Source: Streptomyces spinosus
Lineage (GTDB): Bacteria; Actinomycetota; Actinomycetes; Streptomycetales; Streptomycetaceae
Assembly: GCF_020400655.1 (NCBI RefSeq)
Contig: NZ_JAINRC010000013.1
Coordinates: forward strand, 241,299-305,298
Length of the DNA stretch: 64,000 nucleotides
Direction of reading: 5' to 3'
Under the pieces are notes generated by a model. The model was not told where the DNA came from. It saw only the letters and a list, made by a program, of their open reading frames with translations, and ran no database searches. Shown in pieces: positions 1 through 8,182 of this stretch; the stretch's first letter is position 1; every line of letters starts with the position of its first letter. The position numbers were made by a program, and so were the translations under genes.

Positions 1-32
1 GGCCGGCGCCCGGCCGTCCGGACCTGCCGGAC

Positions 33-380
33 GTGCCGGACGGCGGCACCCCGCCCCGTGAGCCGCTGTGGCGTGATCTGGTCGGCGAGGTGCTGCGCCG
101 GGAGCGGCGGGCGCAGGAGCGCACGCTCAAGGACGTGGCCGACGCGGCCCGGATCTCGCTGCCCTACCTGTCCGAGGTCGAGCGGGGCCGCAAGGAGGCA
201 TCGTCCGAGGTGCTGGCCGCCGCGGCCCACGCGCTCGGCCTGGGCCTCGGCGACCTGCTGTCGCTGGCGCACGGCGAGCTGACCCGGCGCACGGCCGAGC
301 GGCGCCGGCCCGCCGCCGTACCGCACCGGCCCGCCGCCGCGCCGGACCGGACGTACCGGGGGCTCTGCCTGGCTGCCTGA
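33..380 (+). CDS. XRE-family helix-turn-helix regulator (5' end possibly outside window)
   Basis: Small DNA-binding protein. Residues about 14-75 form an XRE/Cro-type helix-turn-helix: a turn around TLKDVADAARIS, then a recognition helix around SLPYLSEVERGRKEAS. This pattern is typical of the ClgR/PopR-type regulators of Clp protease genes in actinomycetes. The tail is a basic, Pro/Ala-rich extension of low complexity. GTG at 33 is the first start seen here, but the frame stays open to the window edge, so the true N-terminus may lie upstream. A hairpin follows the stop. The target genes are not visible, so the ClgR/PopR link rests only on family resemblance. Confidence 0.75.
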   Translation: MPDGGTPPREPLWRDLVGEVLRRERRAQERTLKDVADAARISLPYLSEVERGRKEASSEVLAAAAHALGLGLGDLLSLAHGELTRRTAERRRPAAVPHRPAAAPDRTYRGLCLAA

Positions 381-389
381 CCGGCGGCG

Positions 390-415
390 GCCCGGCCGGC
401 TGCCCACGGCCGGGC
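390..415 (+). terminator. Rho-independent terminator after the XRE gene
   Basis: A 9-bp perfect stem (GCCCGGCCG with CGGCCGGGC) encloses an 8-nt loop and is followed by TGTTT. It lies 10 nt past the stop codon of the XRE gene. Confidence 0.6.
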
Positions 416-532
416 TGTTTCCGGGTGGTCGAGGGGCGGACCGATGAGTTTCGCGCGGGGGAGCGGTCTGCCTGTGTACGACGGCGTTCCACGCCCGGTT
501 CCACCCCCTCGTACACGCCCCAGGAGGCGCTC

Positions 533-1015
533 ATGACCACCGGCGGATTCACCACGTGTCTCTGGTTCGACGGCCAGGCGGAGGAGGCCGCGCACCACTA
601 CGTGTCCGTCTTCAAGGACGCTGCCCTCGGGCGCGTCGTGCGCTGGCCCGAGGGCGGTCCCGGACCGGCCGGCTCGGTGCTGACCGCGGAGTTCACGGCC
701 AACGGCCAGCGGTTCGTCGCGCTCAACGGCGGCCCCGAGTTCACCTTCGACGAGGCGGTCTCCTTCCAGATCCTCTGCTCCGACCAGCAGGAGATCGACC
801 ACTACTGGACGAAGCTCACCGAGGGCGGCGGCGAGGGGGGACCCTGCGGCTGGCTCAAGGACAAGTACGGCCTGTCCTGGCAGGTCGTCTACGCCCGGCT
901 GCTCGACATGGTCGCCGACCCCGACCCCGAGAAGGCCGCGCGTGCCGTCAAGGCCATGATGGGCATGGGCAAGCTGGACGCCGCCGCGCTGGAGAAGGCG
1001 TACGCCGGCGAGTAG
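533..1015 (+). CDS. VOC-superfamily protein, PhnB / 3-demethylubiquinone-methyltransferase-like fold
   Basis: About 160-residue protein of the PhnB-like glyoxalase/bleomycin-resistance (VOC) fold, historically annotated as 3-demethylubiquinone-9 3-methyltransferase. Family signatures are CLWFDGQAEEAAHHYVSVF at the N-terminus, the central GGPEFTFDEAVSF and a C-terminal KYGLSWQVV. The start at 533 is set by a strong AGGAGG at 522-527. A longer in-frame extension upstream lacks such a site. Enzymatic role unknown: these proteins usually act as metal-dependent isomerase- or dioxygenase-like enzymes or as binding proteins. Stands alone between the XRE gene and a convergent kinase gene. Confidence 0.85.
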   Translation: MTTGGFTTCLWFDGQAEEAAHHYVSVFKDAALGRVVRWPEGGPGPAGSVLTAEFTANGQRFVALNGGPEFTFDEAVSFQILCSDQQEIDHYWTKLTEGGGEGGPCGWLKDKYGLSWQVVYARLLDMVADPDPEKAARAVKAMMGMGKLDAAALEKAYAGE

Positions 1016-1043
1016 CGGGAGATCCGGCCGGCCGCCCTCACCG

Positions 1044-1955
1044 TCACCCGGCCTCGGCGAGGATCTCGGCGATCACGTGCCGGGAGTTCTCCGCCAGGGC
1101 CGGGTTGGTGTGCCAGTAGTACGGCAGCTGGATCAGCGAGATCGACAGCGCCCAGCCCCGCCCGCGCGCCCACTCCGCGTCGTCGGCGCCCACGACCTCG
1201 CGGAAGGTGTCCCGGGCGGAGGCGGGCAGCAGGTTCCAGGCCACGATCAGGTCCACCGCCGGGTCGCCGACGCCGGCACAGCCGAAGTCGATGACCGCGC
1301 TCAGCCCGTCCCCGTCGACCAGCACGTTCCCCGGGGAGAGATCCCCGTGCGCCCAGGCCGGCGGACCCGCATGGGCCGGGGCCCGCAGCGCCTCCTCCCA
1401 CCGGGCCGCCACGGCCGCCGTGTCGATCCGGTCGGTGAGCCCGCCGAGCCGCGCCAGCGCGGCCCGGGTCGGCTCGTCCCGGGAGGCGAGCGGCACACCC
1501 CGGGAGGCGGGCGGACCGTCACGCGGGTCGATCCGGCGCAGCGCCGCCACGAACGCCCCGAGCCGCTCGGCCAGGCGCTCCGGCTCCGCGACGGCGCCGG
1601 CGACCGGGTTCCGCCCGTCCAGCCAGCGGTACACCGACCAGGGCCAGGGGAAGTCCTCGTCGGGCGCGCCGAGCCCGGCCGGCTCCGGGGTGGGCACCGG
1701 CAGCAGCGGACCGAGACGGGGCAGCCAGCGCTGCTCGTGCGTCACGTCGGCGACGGCGCCGGGATGCCGGGGCAGCCGTACCACGAGGCCGCCGCCGAGG
1801 CGGAACATGGCGTTCTCCGTGCCGGAGGAGTCCAGGCGCCGTACGGGCAGCGCCGCCCATTCGGGAAACTGCCGGGCGATCAGCCGGCCGACGAGCGGCG
1901 GGTCGGCACCGACCTCGCCCTCGCGCATCTTGACCGTGTTCATCGGACTCATCAC
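1044..1955 (-). CDS. Aminoglycoside phosphotransferase (APH)-family kinase
   Basis: About 300-residue small-molecule kinase of the APH/choline-kinase fold. The catalytic loop AHGDLSPGNVLV and the metal-binding VIDFGCAG are both present, so it should be active. An N-lobe segment TENAMFRLGGGLVVRLPR carries the ATP-binding strand pair. This subgroup is common in Streptomyces and its natural substrate is generally unknown; antibiotic resistance cannot be inferred. Several clustered starts (GTG 1955, ATG 1952, ATG 1943) lack a clear Shine-Dalgarno sequence, so the N-terminus is uncertain by a few residues. Convergent with the VOC gene on its left. Confidence 0.85.
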   Translation of the reverse strand: MMSPMNTVKMREGEVGADPPLVGRLIARQFPEWAALPVRRLDSSGTENAMFRLGGGLVVRLPRHPGAVADVTHEQRWLPRLGPLLPVPTPEPAGLGAPDEDFPWPWSVYRWLDGRNPVAGAVAEPERLAERLGAFVAALRRIDPRDGPPASRGVPLASRDEPTRAALARLGGLTDRIDTAAVAARWEEALRAPAHAGPPAWAHGDLSPGNVLVDGDGLSAVIDFGCAGVGDPAVDLIVAWNLLPASARDTFREVVGADDAEWARGRGWALSISLIQLPYYWHTNPALAENSRHVIAEILAEAG

Positions 1956-2071
1956 AGCGCGACACGGGCCCCGCTGTCGACCGAATTGCGGCTGCCGGCT
2001 CGGCGCGCGGGCCGCACCCCCGGTGGCTAGCGTGAACAGACGGGACAGACCACTCCAGGAGGGCCGCCAGC

Positions 2072-2866
2072 ATGGCCGTGCAACCCGAGGGAACGCCCTG
2101 TTGGGCCGATGCGATGTTCAGTGACGTCGAGGGAGCCAAGCGGTTCTACGGCGACGTCCTCGGCTGGACCTTCGGCGAGTCGTCGTCGGAGTACGGCAAC
2201 TACACCCAGGCCTATGTGGACGGCAGGGCGGTGGCGGCGGTCGTCCCGCCCATGCCCGGTCAGGAGGGCCAGTCGCAGTGGTGCCTGTACTTCGCCTCGC
2301 CGGACGCCGCGGCCACCGCGGAGCGGATCCGGGAGAACGGCGGCGAGGTCCTGATGGAACCGATGCAGGTCGGTGACTTCGGCACGATGTGTCTGGCCCG
2401 GGAGCCCAGCGGAGCCGTGTTCGGCGTGTGGCAGGCGGGCACCCACGAGGGTTTCGAGGCGGTGGCCACGCCGGGGGCGTACTGCTGGGCCGAGGTCTTC
2501 ACCAGGGAGCCGGAACAGACGGACGCCTTCCTCGCCGCGGTCTTCCCGTACCGGGTCAAGGAGATCGAGGACGACGCGGTGGACTTCCGGATGTTCGACG
2601 TCGGCGAGGACACCGTCCTCGGCCGGATGCGGATGACCGACGACTTCCCGCCCGAGGTGCCGTCCTACATCAATGTCTACTTCGCCGTCGACGACTGCGA
2701 CGCGGCCGTCGACCGGGCCGTGAAGCTGGGCGGGATCCTCCGCTTCGGCCCGATGAGCAGCCCCTTCGGCCGGTTCGCCGCGCTCAGCGACCCGCAGGGC
2801 GCGAACCTCTCGGTGATCGACATCACCACCACCGAGGGCGAGATGCCGAAGGTCAGGGACGTCTGA
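2072..2866 (+). CDS. Two-domain VOC-family protein (CFP30B-like hydroxylase annotation)
   Basis: 264-residue protein made of two tandem glyoxalase/VOC modules (about 1-125 and 130-258). The N-terminal module opens with EGTPCWADAMFSDVEGAKRF; the second has AYCWAEVFTREPEQTDAF and ends in AALSDPQGANLSVID. The layout matches the actinobacterial family often annotated as hydroxylase or as homologous to the mycobacterial secreted antigen CFP30B. The ATG is preceded by CCAGGAGGG. Function is unproven; a small-molecule binding or detoxifying role is inferred from the fold. Divergent from the APH-like kinase across a 116-bp gap. Confidence 0.85.
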   Translation: MAVQPEGTPCWADAMFSDVEGAKRFYGDVLGWTFGESSSEYGNYTQAYVDGRAVAAVVPPMPGQEGQSQWCLYFASPDAAATAERIRENGGEVLMEPMQVGDFGTMCLAREPSGAVFGVWQAGTHEGFEAVATPGAYCWAEVFTREPEQTDAFLAAVFPYRVKEIEDDAVDFRMFDVGEDTVLGRMRMTDDFPPEVPSYINVYFAVDDCDAAVDRAVKLGGILRFGPMSSPFGRFAALSDPQGANLSVIDITTTEGEMPKVRDV

Positions 2867-2900
2867 CCGGGCGCGCGGGAGCGCCCCGCGCGGCCATGGC

Positions 2901-3623
2901 ATGATCGGGCGCATGCGTGAACGTATGGTGGCCGCCTGCGACGGGGCTTCGAAGGGAAACCCCGGACCGGCCGGATGGGCGTGGGTGGTCTCGGACGACG
3001 ACGAGCGGACCCCCGCCCGCTGGGCGGCGGGCCCGCTCGGCCGGGCCACCAACAACGTCGCCGAACTGACGGCCCTGGAGCGGCTGCTCGCCGCCGTCGA
3101 CCCGGACGTGCCGCTGGAGATCCGGATGGACTCCCAGTACGCGATGAAGGCCGTCACCACCTGGCTGCCCGGCTGGAAGCGCAACGGCTGGAAGACCGCC
3201 GCCGGCAAGCCCGTCGCCAACCAGGACCTGGTGGTCCGCATCGACGAACTGCTCGCAGGCCGGTCCGTCGAGTTCCGCTACGTCCCCGCCCACCAGGCCG
3301 ACGGCGACCCGCTGAACGACTTCGCCGACCGCGCCGCCAGCCAGGCGGCCTCCGTCCAGGAAGCGGCCGGCAGCGCGCTCGGCTCCTCGGAACCCCCGCC
3401 GTCGCCCGACACCCCGTCGGGCGCCGGGGCGGCGCGCAGGAAGGCGCCCCACCGCACCGGCGGCACCGCGTCCTCACGCACCGGTGGCGGCGCGTCCGGC
3501 CGCACCATCAAGGCGAAGTTCCCGGGCCGCTGCCTGTGCGGCCGGTCCTACGCGGCCGGTGAGAAGATCGCCAAGAACGCGCAGGGCTGGGGCCACCCGG
3601 AGTGCCGTACCGCCGAGGGCTGA
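2901..3623 (+). CDS. rnhA: Ribonuclease HI with C-terminal Cys/His tail
   Basis: N-terminal about 150 residues are RNase HI, which cleaves the RNA strand of RNA-DNA hybrids. Acidic catalytic residues are visible in ACDGASKGNPGPAGWAW, NNVAELTALERLL, MDSQYAM and DPLNDFADRAAS. After a Pro/Ser/Thr-rich linker (about 155-205), the C-terminus ends in a compact motif, CLCGRSY followed 18 residues later by HPEC, which looks like a small zinc-binding unit not found in classical RNase HI. Three in-frame ATGs (2901, 2913, 2925) compete and none has a strong ribosome-binding site. Its stop abuts the convergent tyrosinase stop. Confidence 0.88.
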   Translation: MIGRMRERMVAACDGASKGNPGPAGWAWVVSDDDERTPARWAAGPLGRATNNVAELTALERLLAAVDPDVPLEIRMDSQYAMKAVTTWLPGWKRNGWKTAAGKPVANQDLVVRIDELLAGRSVEFRYVPAHQADGDPLNDFADRAASQAASVQEAAGSALGSSEPPPSPDTPSGAGAARRKAPHRTGGTASSRTGGGASGRTIKAKFPGRCLCGRSYAAGEKIAKNAQGWGHPECRTAEG

Positions 3624-4445
3624 TCAGGCGTCGAACGTGTAGAACCCGGTGTGGTCCAGCAGGTCCGCCGGGCGCACGGTGTTCCACGGCTTCATGGTGT
3701 CGTTCAGGTCCACCACGTCCGGCGTGCCGCCCGTCGGCACGTAGGCGGCACCGGGGTGGCGGCGCTGCCACTGCGACCACAGCTTGTCGACGTAGGCGTG
3801 GTGCAGCCAGAACACCGGGTCGTTGGGGGAGACCCCGGTGGCCATCTGGCCGCCGACCCAGACGTGGACGCGGTTGTGCAGGTTGACGCCGCGCCAGCCC
3901 TCCAGGTGGTTGCGGAAGCCGTCCGAGGCGCTGTTGTACGGCGCCGTGTCGTACGTCGCGATGGACAGCACCGACTCCACCTCGGCGGGCGTCGGCAGCT
4001 CGCGCACACCCGTGCCGAGCGAACGGCGCAGGAACGTACGGCCGTCGACCCGTACGTTGACCGGCCAGTCGCCCGTGGACGCGGCGAACGGCCCGTCCAT
4101 CACCCGGCCGTCGCCGGCGCGCCCGGTGCCGCCGAGGAAGTCCGGTGCCCACAGCGAGGCGCGCACCGTGCGGTCGGCGCTCCAGTCCCAGTAGGGCAGG
4201 GCGACCGAGGAGTCCACGGACTGCAGCGCCTGCTCGAAGTCGAGCAGGAATCTGCGGTGCCAGGGCAGGAAGGAGGGGGAGCGGTGGCCGGTCCGCTCGC
4301 CGCTGTCGGTGTCCGCCATGATGAACGCGTTGTGCGTGCGCACGAAGTCGTCGTAGCGCCCGGTGCGCTTCAGTTCGAGGACGGCGGCGACGAATCGGCG
4401 CTTCTCGTCCGCGGTCAGGGTGGCCTGGTTCTTGCGTACGGTCAT
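3624..4445 (-). CDS. melC2: Tyrosinase (monophenol monooxygenase)
   Basis: 273-residue type-3 copper enzyme that hydroxylates tyrosine and oxidises L-DOPA to dopaquinone, the entry step to melanin. The copper ligands can be read directly: CuA His38, His54 and His63 (GHRSPSFLPWHRRF) and the CuB helices LHNRVHVWVGG and WLHHAYVDKLW. No signal peptide of its own: the protein is known to travel by Tat as a complex with the MelC1 chaperone, whose gene lies 35 bp upstream in the same direction. Length and motifs fit intact Streptomyces MelC2. Confidence 0.96.
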   Translation of the reverse strand: MTVRKNQATLTADEKRRFVAAVLELKRTGRYDDFVRTHNAFIMADTDSGERTGHRSPSFLPWHRRFLLDFEQALQSVDSSVALPYWDWSADRTVRASLWAPDFLGGTGRAGDGRVMDGPFAASTGDWPVNVRVDGRTFLRRSLGTGVRELPTPAEVESVLSIATYDTAPYNSASDGFRNHLEGWRGVNLHNRVHVWVGGQMATGVSPNDPVFWLHHAYVDKLWSQWQRRHPGAAYVPTGGTPDVVDLNDTMKPWNTVRPADLLDHTGFYTFDA

Positions 4446-4480
4446 GGTGCGTGGTGCTCCGGAAGTCCTCGGCGGGGCGG

Positions 4481-4828
4481 TCAGTTGGCGTCGAAGGGCA
4501 GCAGCGGCGCGCCCTGCAGTTCCGCCACCGCGGCACGGGCCGCGGCGCGCGGGGTGGCCACCGGGGCGTAGTGACTGACGACGCTGATCCAGCTGCCGTC
4601 GGCGTTCCGCATCACGTGCAGCGGCACGCCGTCGACGAACACGGCGTAGTCGCCGCCGTGTTGGTGGTGGTGTCCGCCGCCGCTCGCCGGACCGCCCTGT
4701 ATCCGGCGGCCCCGGTAGACCTCGTCGAAGGAGCCGGGGGCGGCGGGCGCGTGGCGGCCGACGGCCGAGGCCGTCGTGGCGACGGCGGCTGCCGCGCTGA
4801 GCGCGCGGCGCCGGGTGATGCCGGGCAT
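4481..4828 (-). CDS. melC1: Tyrosinase copper chaperone / trans-activator
   Basis: 115-residue MelC1. A Tat-type signal (TRRRALSAAAAVATTASA) is followed by a mature region with the His-rich metal-donor stretch GGGHHHQHGG and the conserved FVDGVPLHVMRNADGSW. It delivers copper to apotyrosinase and carries it out through the Tat system. First gene of the melC operon, 35 bp upstream of melC2. The ATG at 4828 is preceded by AGGAGGACC. It appears intact, so melanin formation is predicted. Confidence 0.94.
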   Translation of the reverse strand: MPGITRRRALSAAAAVATTASAVGRHAPAAPGSFDEVYRGRRIQGGPASGGGHHHQHGGDYAVFVDGVPLHVMRNADGSWISVVSHYAPVATPRAAARAAVAELQGAPLLPFDAN

Positions 4829-5160
4829 GCGGGTCCTCCTGAGGAGCGGTCCGGTGGTGACGACGCATGCCTACCGGGACGCCGGGGAGTGGAAGAAATC
4901 GGTCGGAACCGGTTGGCTGTGATCCGGACAATCGGTCACATGTGGTACGGAGTTGAACCAGGACGATCTTGCCGTCACAGCCGTCCGATCCGCGCCGGAA
5001 CGGGGAATTCCTTGCCGGGCCGACCGGCTTACCGGTGATCCTTCCCGGCCGCCGACCGTCCGGGTGGCGCGGCTCACCGCGCCAGACTGACGCGATCAGG
5101 CGCGCCCGCACCCTGCTACCCTCCGGTGTCAGTCGATCACGTCCGGTGACTGTCAGGGGT
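4829..5160. promoter_or_regulatory. Divergent control region of melC and the flavin monooxygenase, with a 23-bp palindrome
   Basis: 332-bp gene-free interval between divergent genes. It contains an imperfect palindrome at 4918-4940, TGTGA and TCACA separated by 13 nt, with further partial symmetry inward (GTGATCCG / CGGTCAC). This could be an operator for either gene. Local AT content is higher than in the surrounding DNA, as expected for a promoter. No -35/-10 pair was assigned with confidence. A short open frame here (4871-5077, minus) shows no coding features. Confidence 0.35.
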
Positions 5161-6363
5161 GTGCGCGTGAAGGTCGTCTGTGTCGGAGGCGGGCCCGCCG
5201 GTCTGTACCTCGCCATCCTGCTCAAGCGGCAGGACCCCGCCCGCGACGTCACCGTCCACGAACGCAACCCGCGGGGCTCCACCTACGGCTGGGGCGTCAC
5301 GTACTGGCGCGGCCTGCTCGACAAGCTCCAGGCCCACGACCCCGCTTCGGCACGGGCGATCGAGGAGCACTCCTTCCGCTGGAGCGAGGGCGTCGCCCAC
5401 GTGGGGGACCTGACGACCCGGCACCACGGCGACGAGGGCTTCGGCATCGGCCGCCACCGCCTGCTCGACCTGCTCGCCACCCGGGCCCACGCCCTGGGCG
5501 TCCGCCTGGAGTACGAGAGCGAACCCACCGACCCGCCCGCCGACGCCGACCTCGTCGTCGCGGCCGACGGCGTGCACAGTGCCCTGCGCACCCGCCGGGC
5601 CGCCCACTTCGGCACCCGGATCACCTCCGGCCGCAACCCCTACATCTGGCTCGGCACGAGCAAGGTCTTCGACGCCTTCACCTTCGCCTTCACCGAGACC
5701 GAGCACGGCTGGATCTGGGCCTACGGCTACGGCTACAGCGGCGAGCACAGCACCTGTGTCGTCGAGTGCTCCCCGGAGACCTTCACCGGCCTCGGACTGG
5801 ACCGGGCCGGCGAGGACCAGGGCATCGCCCTGCTGGAGAAGCTCTTCGCCGGTGTCCTGGACGGCCACCCCCTGACCGCGCGCCCCGGCGCCTCATGGCT
5901 GACCTTCCGCACCGTGACCAACGAGACCTGGCACGACGGCAACCTGGTCCTGCTCGGCGACGCGGCCCACACCACCCACTACTCCATCGGCGCCGGCACC
6001 ACCCTCGCCCTGGAGGACGCCATGTGCCTCGCCGACGCCCTGGGCTCACACGCCGCACTGCCCGACGCCCTCGCCGCCTACCAGCACCGGCGCCAGGCCG
6101 AACTGCTGTCCGTGCAGAGCGCGGCCCGCCACAGCGCCCAGTGGTACGAGAACCTGCCCCGCTACATCCACCTGCCCCCGCACCGGATGTTCGCCCTGCT
6201 CGGCCAGCGGCACTCGCCCCTGCTGCCGTACGTCCCGCCCCAGCTCTACTACGGCCTGGACAAGGCGGCCGGACGGCTGGAGGCGCTGCGCCGGCTCAAG
6301 CGCTGGCTCGGCCCGCGCGCCGCCCGCGCCCTGCACGCCCGCGCCACGGCCCGCCGGAACTGA
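5161..6363 (+). CDS. FAD-dependent aromatic-ring monooxygenase (SdgC / anthraniloyl-CoA monooxygenase-like)
   Basis: 400-residue class A flavoprotein monooxygenase. A Rossmann dinucleotide fold opens the protein (KVVCVGGGPAGLYLAILLKR), VVAADGVHSALR is the DG motif, and VLLGDAAHTTHYSIGAGT is the second FAD/ribityl motif. YGWGVTYWRGLLDKL and the overall pattern recall the FAD half of 2-aminobenzoyl-CoA monooxygenase and Streptomyces salicylyl-CoA 5-hydroxylase (SdgC), so an aryl-CoA substrate is possible. No acyl-CoA ligase or ring-cleavage gene is adjacent. GTG 5161 follows CAGGGGT; the frame is open far upstream without another ribosome-binding site. Confidence 0.8.
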   Translation: MRVKVVCVGGGPAGLYLAILLKRQDPARDVTVHERNPRGSTYGWGVTYWRGLLDKLQAHDPASARAIEEHSFRWSEGVAHVGDLTTRHHGDEGFGIGRHRLLDLLATRAHALGVRLEYESEPTDPPADADLVVAADGVHSALRTRRAAHFGTRITSGRNPYIWLGTSKVFDAFTFAFTETEHGWIWAYGYGYSGEHSTCVVECSPETFTGLGLDRAGEDQGIALLEKLFAGVLDGHPLTARPGASWLTFRTVTNETWHDGNLVLLGDAAHTTHYSIGAGTTLALEDAMCLADALGSHAALPDALAAYQHRRQAELLSVQSAARHSAQWYENLPRYIHLPPHRMFALLGQRHSPLLPYVPPQLYYGLDKAAGRLEALRRLKRWLGPRAARALHARATARRN

Positions 6364-6709
6364 GGTCTTCCGCTCGGATCGGGCCGGACCGGCACGGCGT
6401 GACCCAAACGGGAGACCCTGGCCGCTCCGTCCCCTCGGGGGGCCGGGCGCGACCACGTCCGTCGTGTGCGGCCGCACCCGCGCGGGCTACGGCCTCAGCG
6501 CGTTCGCCGGCCGGCCCGCCCGGCCTGCCGGGGCCGGGCCGCCGCCGCGCAACAGGCCGCCCCTCGCGGGGGCTTCGCCAAGGCGCGGCACCACCAGGTC
6601 GGCTCCGTGCCGGCTCCCCGTTCGGATCAGGAAACGTTGGTGAATGGCCATTCACTCGATAAGGTGAATGAGTATTCACCCCGTCACCGTGCCGCCCGCA
6701 GGAGCGCCG
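6364..6709. promoter_or_regulatory. Intergenic region with tandem TetR-type operators before the efflux gene
   Basis: 346-bp gap. The left 270 bp show no gene. Near the right end are two palindromes of the same family: GTGAATGGCCATTCAC (6640-6655, perfect) and GGTGAAT-GAGT-ATTCACC (6663-6680). Their centres are 24 bp apart. They lie directly upstream of the MFS gene whose downstream partner encodes a TetR repressor, so they are probably its binding sites. An ATG at 6668 falls inside the second operator and is therefore a poor start. Confidence 0.7.
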
Positions 6710-8182
6710 ATGGACCAGCCCGCCCCGATATCCCCGCCGTCCCGGCTGCGCGACCGGCTCACCATTCCCGTACTGGCGTCCGGCGGCATCCTCATGGCGG
6801 TCATGCAGACCGTGGTCGTCCCGCTCCTGCCCGACCTGCCCCGGCTCACCGGCGCGTCGGCCGCCGCCGTCTCCTGGACGGTCACGGCGACCCTGCTCTC
6901 CGGCGCCGTCCTCACCCCCGTCCTCGGCCGGGCCGGCGACATGTACGGCAAGCGCCGGGTGCTCACCGCCGCGCTCGCCCTGATGACCGTCGGCTCCGTG
7001 ATGTGCGCGCTCTCCTCCGACATCGGCGTCCTCATCGCCGCCCGCGCCCTCCAGGGCGCCGCCGCCTCCGTGGTCCCGCTGTCCATCAGCATCCTGCGCG
7101 ACGAACTCCCACCGGAACGCCGGGGCTCGGCCGTGGCGCTGATGAGTTCCACCGTCGGCATCGGCGCCGCGCTCGGCCTGCCGCTCGCCGCGCTGGTCGT
7201 GCAGTACGCCGACTGGCACACCATGTTCTGGCTGACCAGCGCCCTCGGCGCGGCGGGCGTCACGGCGACCTGGTGGGCGGTCAAGGAGTCGCCGGTGCGG
7301 GAACCCGGCCGGTTCGACGTCCCCGGCGCCCTCGGCCTCGCCGCCGGCCTGGTCTGCCTGCTGCTGGGCGTCTCCCAGGGCGGCACCTGGGGCTGGGGGA
7401 GCGCACGGGTCCTCGGGCTGTTCCTCGCCGCGGCCGTCGTGCTCGCCCTGTGGTGCCTGTGGCAACTGCGCACCGCCCGGCCCCTGGTCGACCTGCGGCT
7501 GGTCACCCGGCCGCGGGTGGGCCTGTCCCATGTGGCGGCCCTGCTGACCGGGTTCGCCTTCTACGCCAACTCCCTGGTCACCGCCCAGCTGGTGCAGGCA
7601 CCGAAGGCCACCGGCTACGGCCTCGGCCTGTCCATCGTCGCCACCGGCCTGTGCCTGCTGCCCGGCGGCGTCACCATGCTGCTGTTCTCCCCGCTGTCGG
7701 CCCGCATCTCGGCCGCGCGCGGCCCCCGGATCACACTCGCGCTGGGCGCCGCCGTCATCGCCTGCGGCTACGCGCTCCGCATCGCCGACAGCCGCGACCT
7801 GTGGATGATCATCCTGGGCGCCACCGTGGTGGCGACCGGCACCACGCTCGCCTACTCCGCGCTGCCGACCCTCATCCTGCGCGCCGTGCCGGCCGCCCAG
7901 ACCGCTTCCGCCAACGGCGTCAACGTCCTCATGCGGACCATCGGCCAGGCCGTCTCCAGCGCGGCTGTCGCCGCCGTCCTCGTCCACCACAGCAGCCCCC
8001 TCGGCGGCGTTCCCGTACCCAGCCTCCACGGCTACGAGCTCGCCTTCGCCATGGCGGGCGCCGTCGCCCTCGCGGCCTGCGCGGCGGCGCTGTCCATCCC
8101 CGGCGACGGCCCCGCGCCCGGTGCCCGGCGGGCCCGCGGCGGCACCCGCGGCGCCCGCGACGAGGCGATGGAGGGAGCATGA
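6710..8182 (+). CDS. MFS multidrug efflux transporter, DHA2 / 14-TM type
   Basis: 490-residue polytopic membrane protein resembling EmrB/QacA drug:proton antiporters. It carries the motif-A-like GRAGDMYGKRRVLTAALAL after TM2, motif C-like runs in TM5 (GIGAALGLPLAALV) and about 14 hydrophobic segments. The start at 6710 is supported by GCAGGAG at 6699-6705; an upstream ATG at 6668 sits inside an operator palindrome. The stop overlaps the following tetR start by 4 bp (ATGA), so both are one transcript and expression is probably autoregulated by the tandem sites upstream. Substrate unknown. Confidence 0.9.
   Translation: MDQPAPISPPSRLRDRLTIPVLASGGILMAVMQTVVVPLLPDLPRLTGASAAAVSWTVTATLLSGAVLTPVLGRAGDMYGKRRVLTAALALMTVGSVMCALSSDIGVLIAARALQGAAASVVPLSISILRDELPPERRGSAVALMSSTVGIGAALGLPLAALVVQYADWHTMFWLTSALGAAGVTATWWAVKESPVREPGRFDVPGALGLAAGLVCLLLGVSQGGTWGWGSARVLGLFLAAAVVLALWCLWQLRTARPLVDLRLVTRPRVGLSHVAALLTGFAFYANSLVTAQLVQAPKATGYGLGLSIVATGLCLLPGGVTMLLFSPLSARISAARGPRITLALGAAVIACGYALRIADSRDLWMIILGATVVATGTTLAYSALPTLILRAVPAAQTASANGVNVLMRTIGQAVSSAAVAAVLVHHSSPLGGVPVPSLHGYELAFAMAGAVALAACAAALSIPGDGPAPGARRARGGTRGARDEAMEGA

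Noticed and set aside
4871..5077. 68-codon minus-strand frame in the melC upstream region
   Set aside because: Low-complexity Ser/Arg-rich product and no ribosome-binding site; it is promoter DNA.
6668..6709. ATG 6668 as the MFS start
   Set aside because: It lies inside an operator palindrome and lacks a ribosome-binding site, whereas ATG 6710 has GCAGGAG at proper distance.
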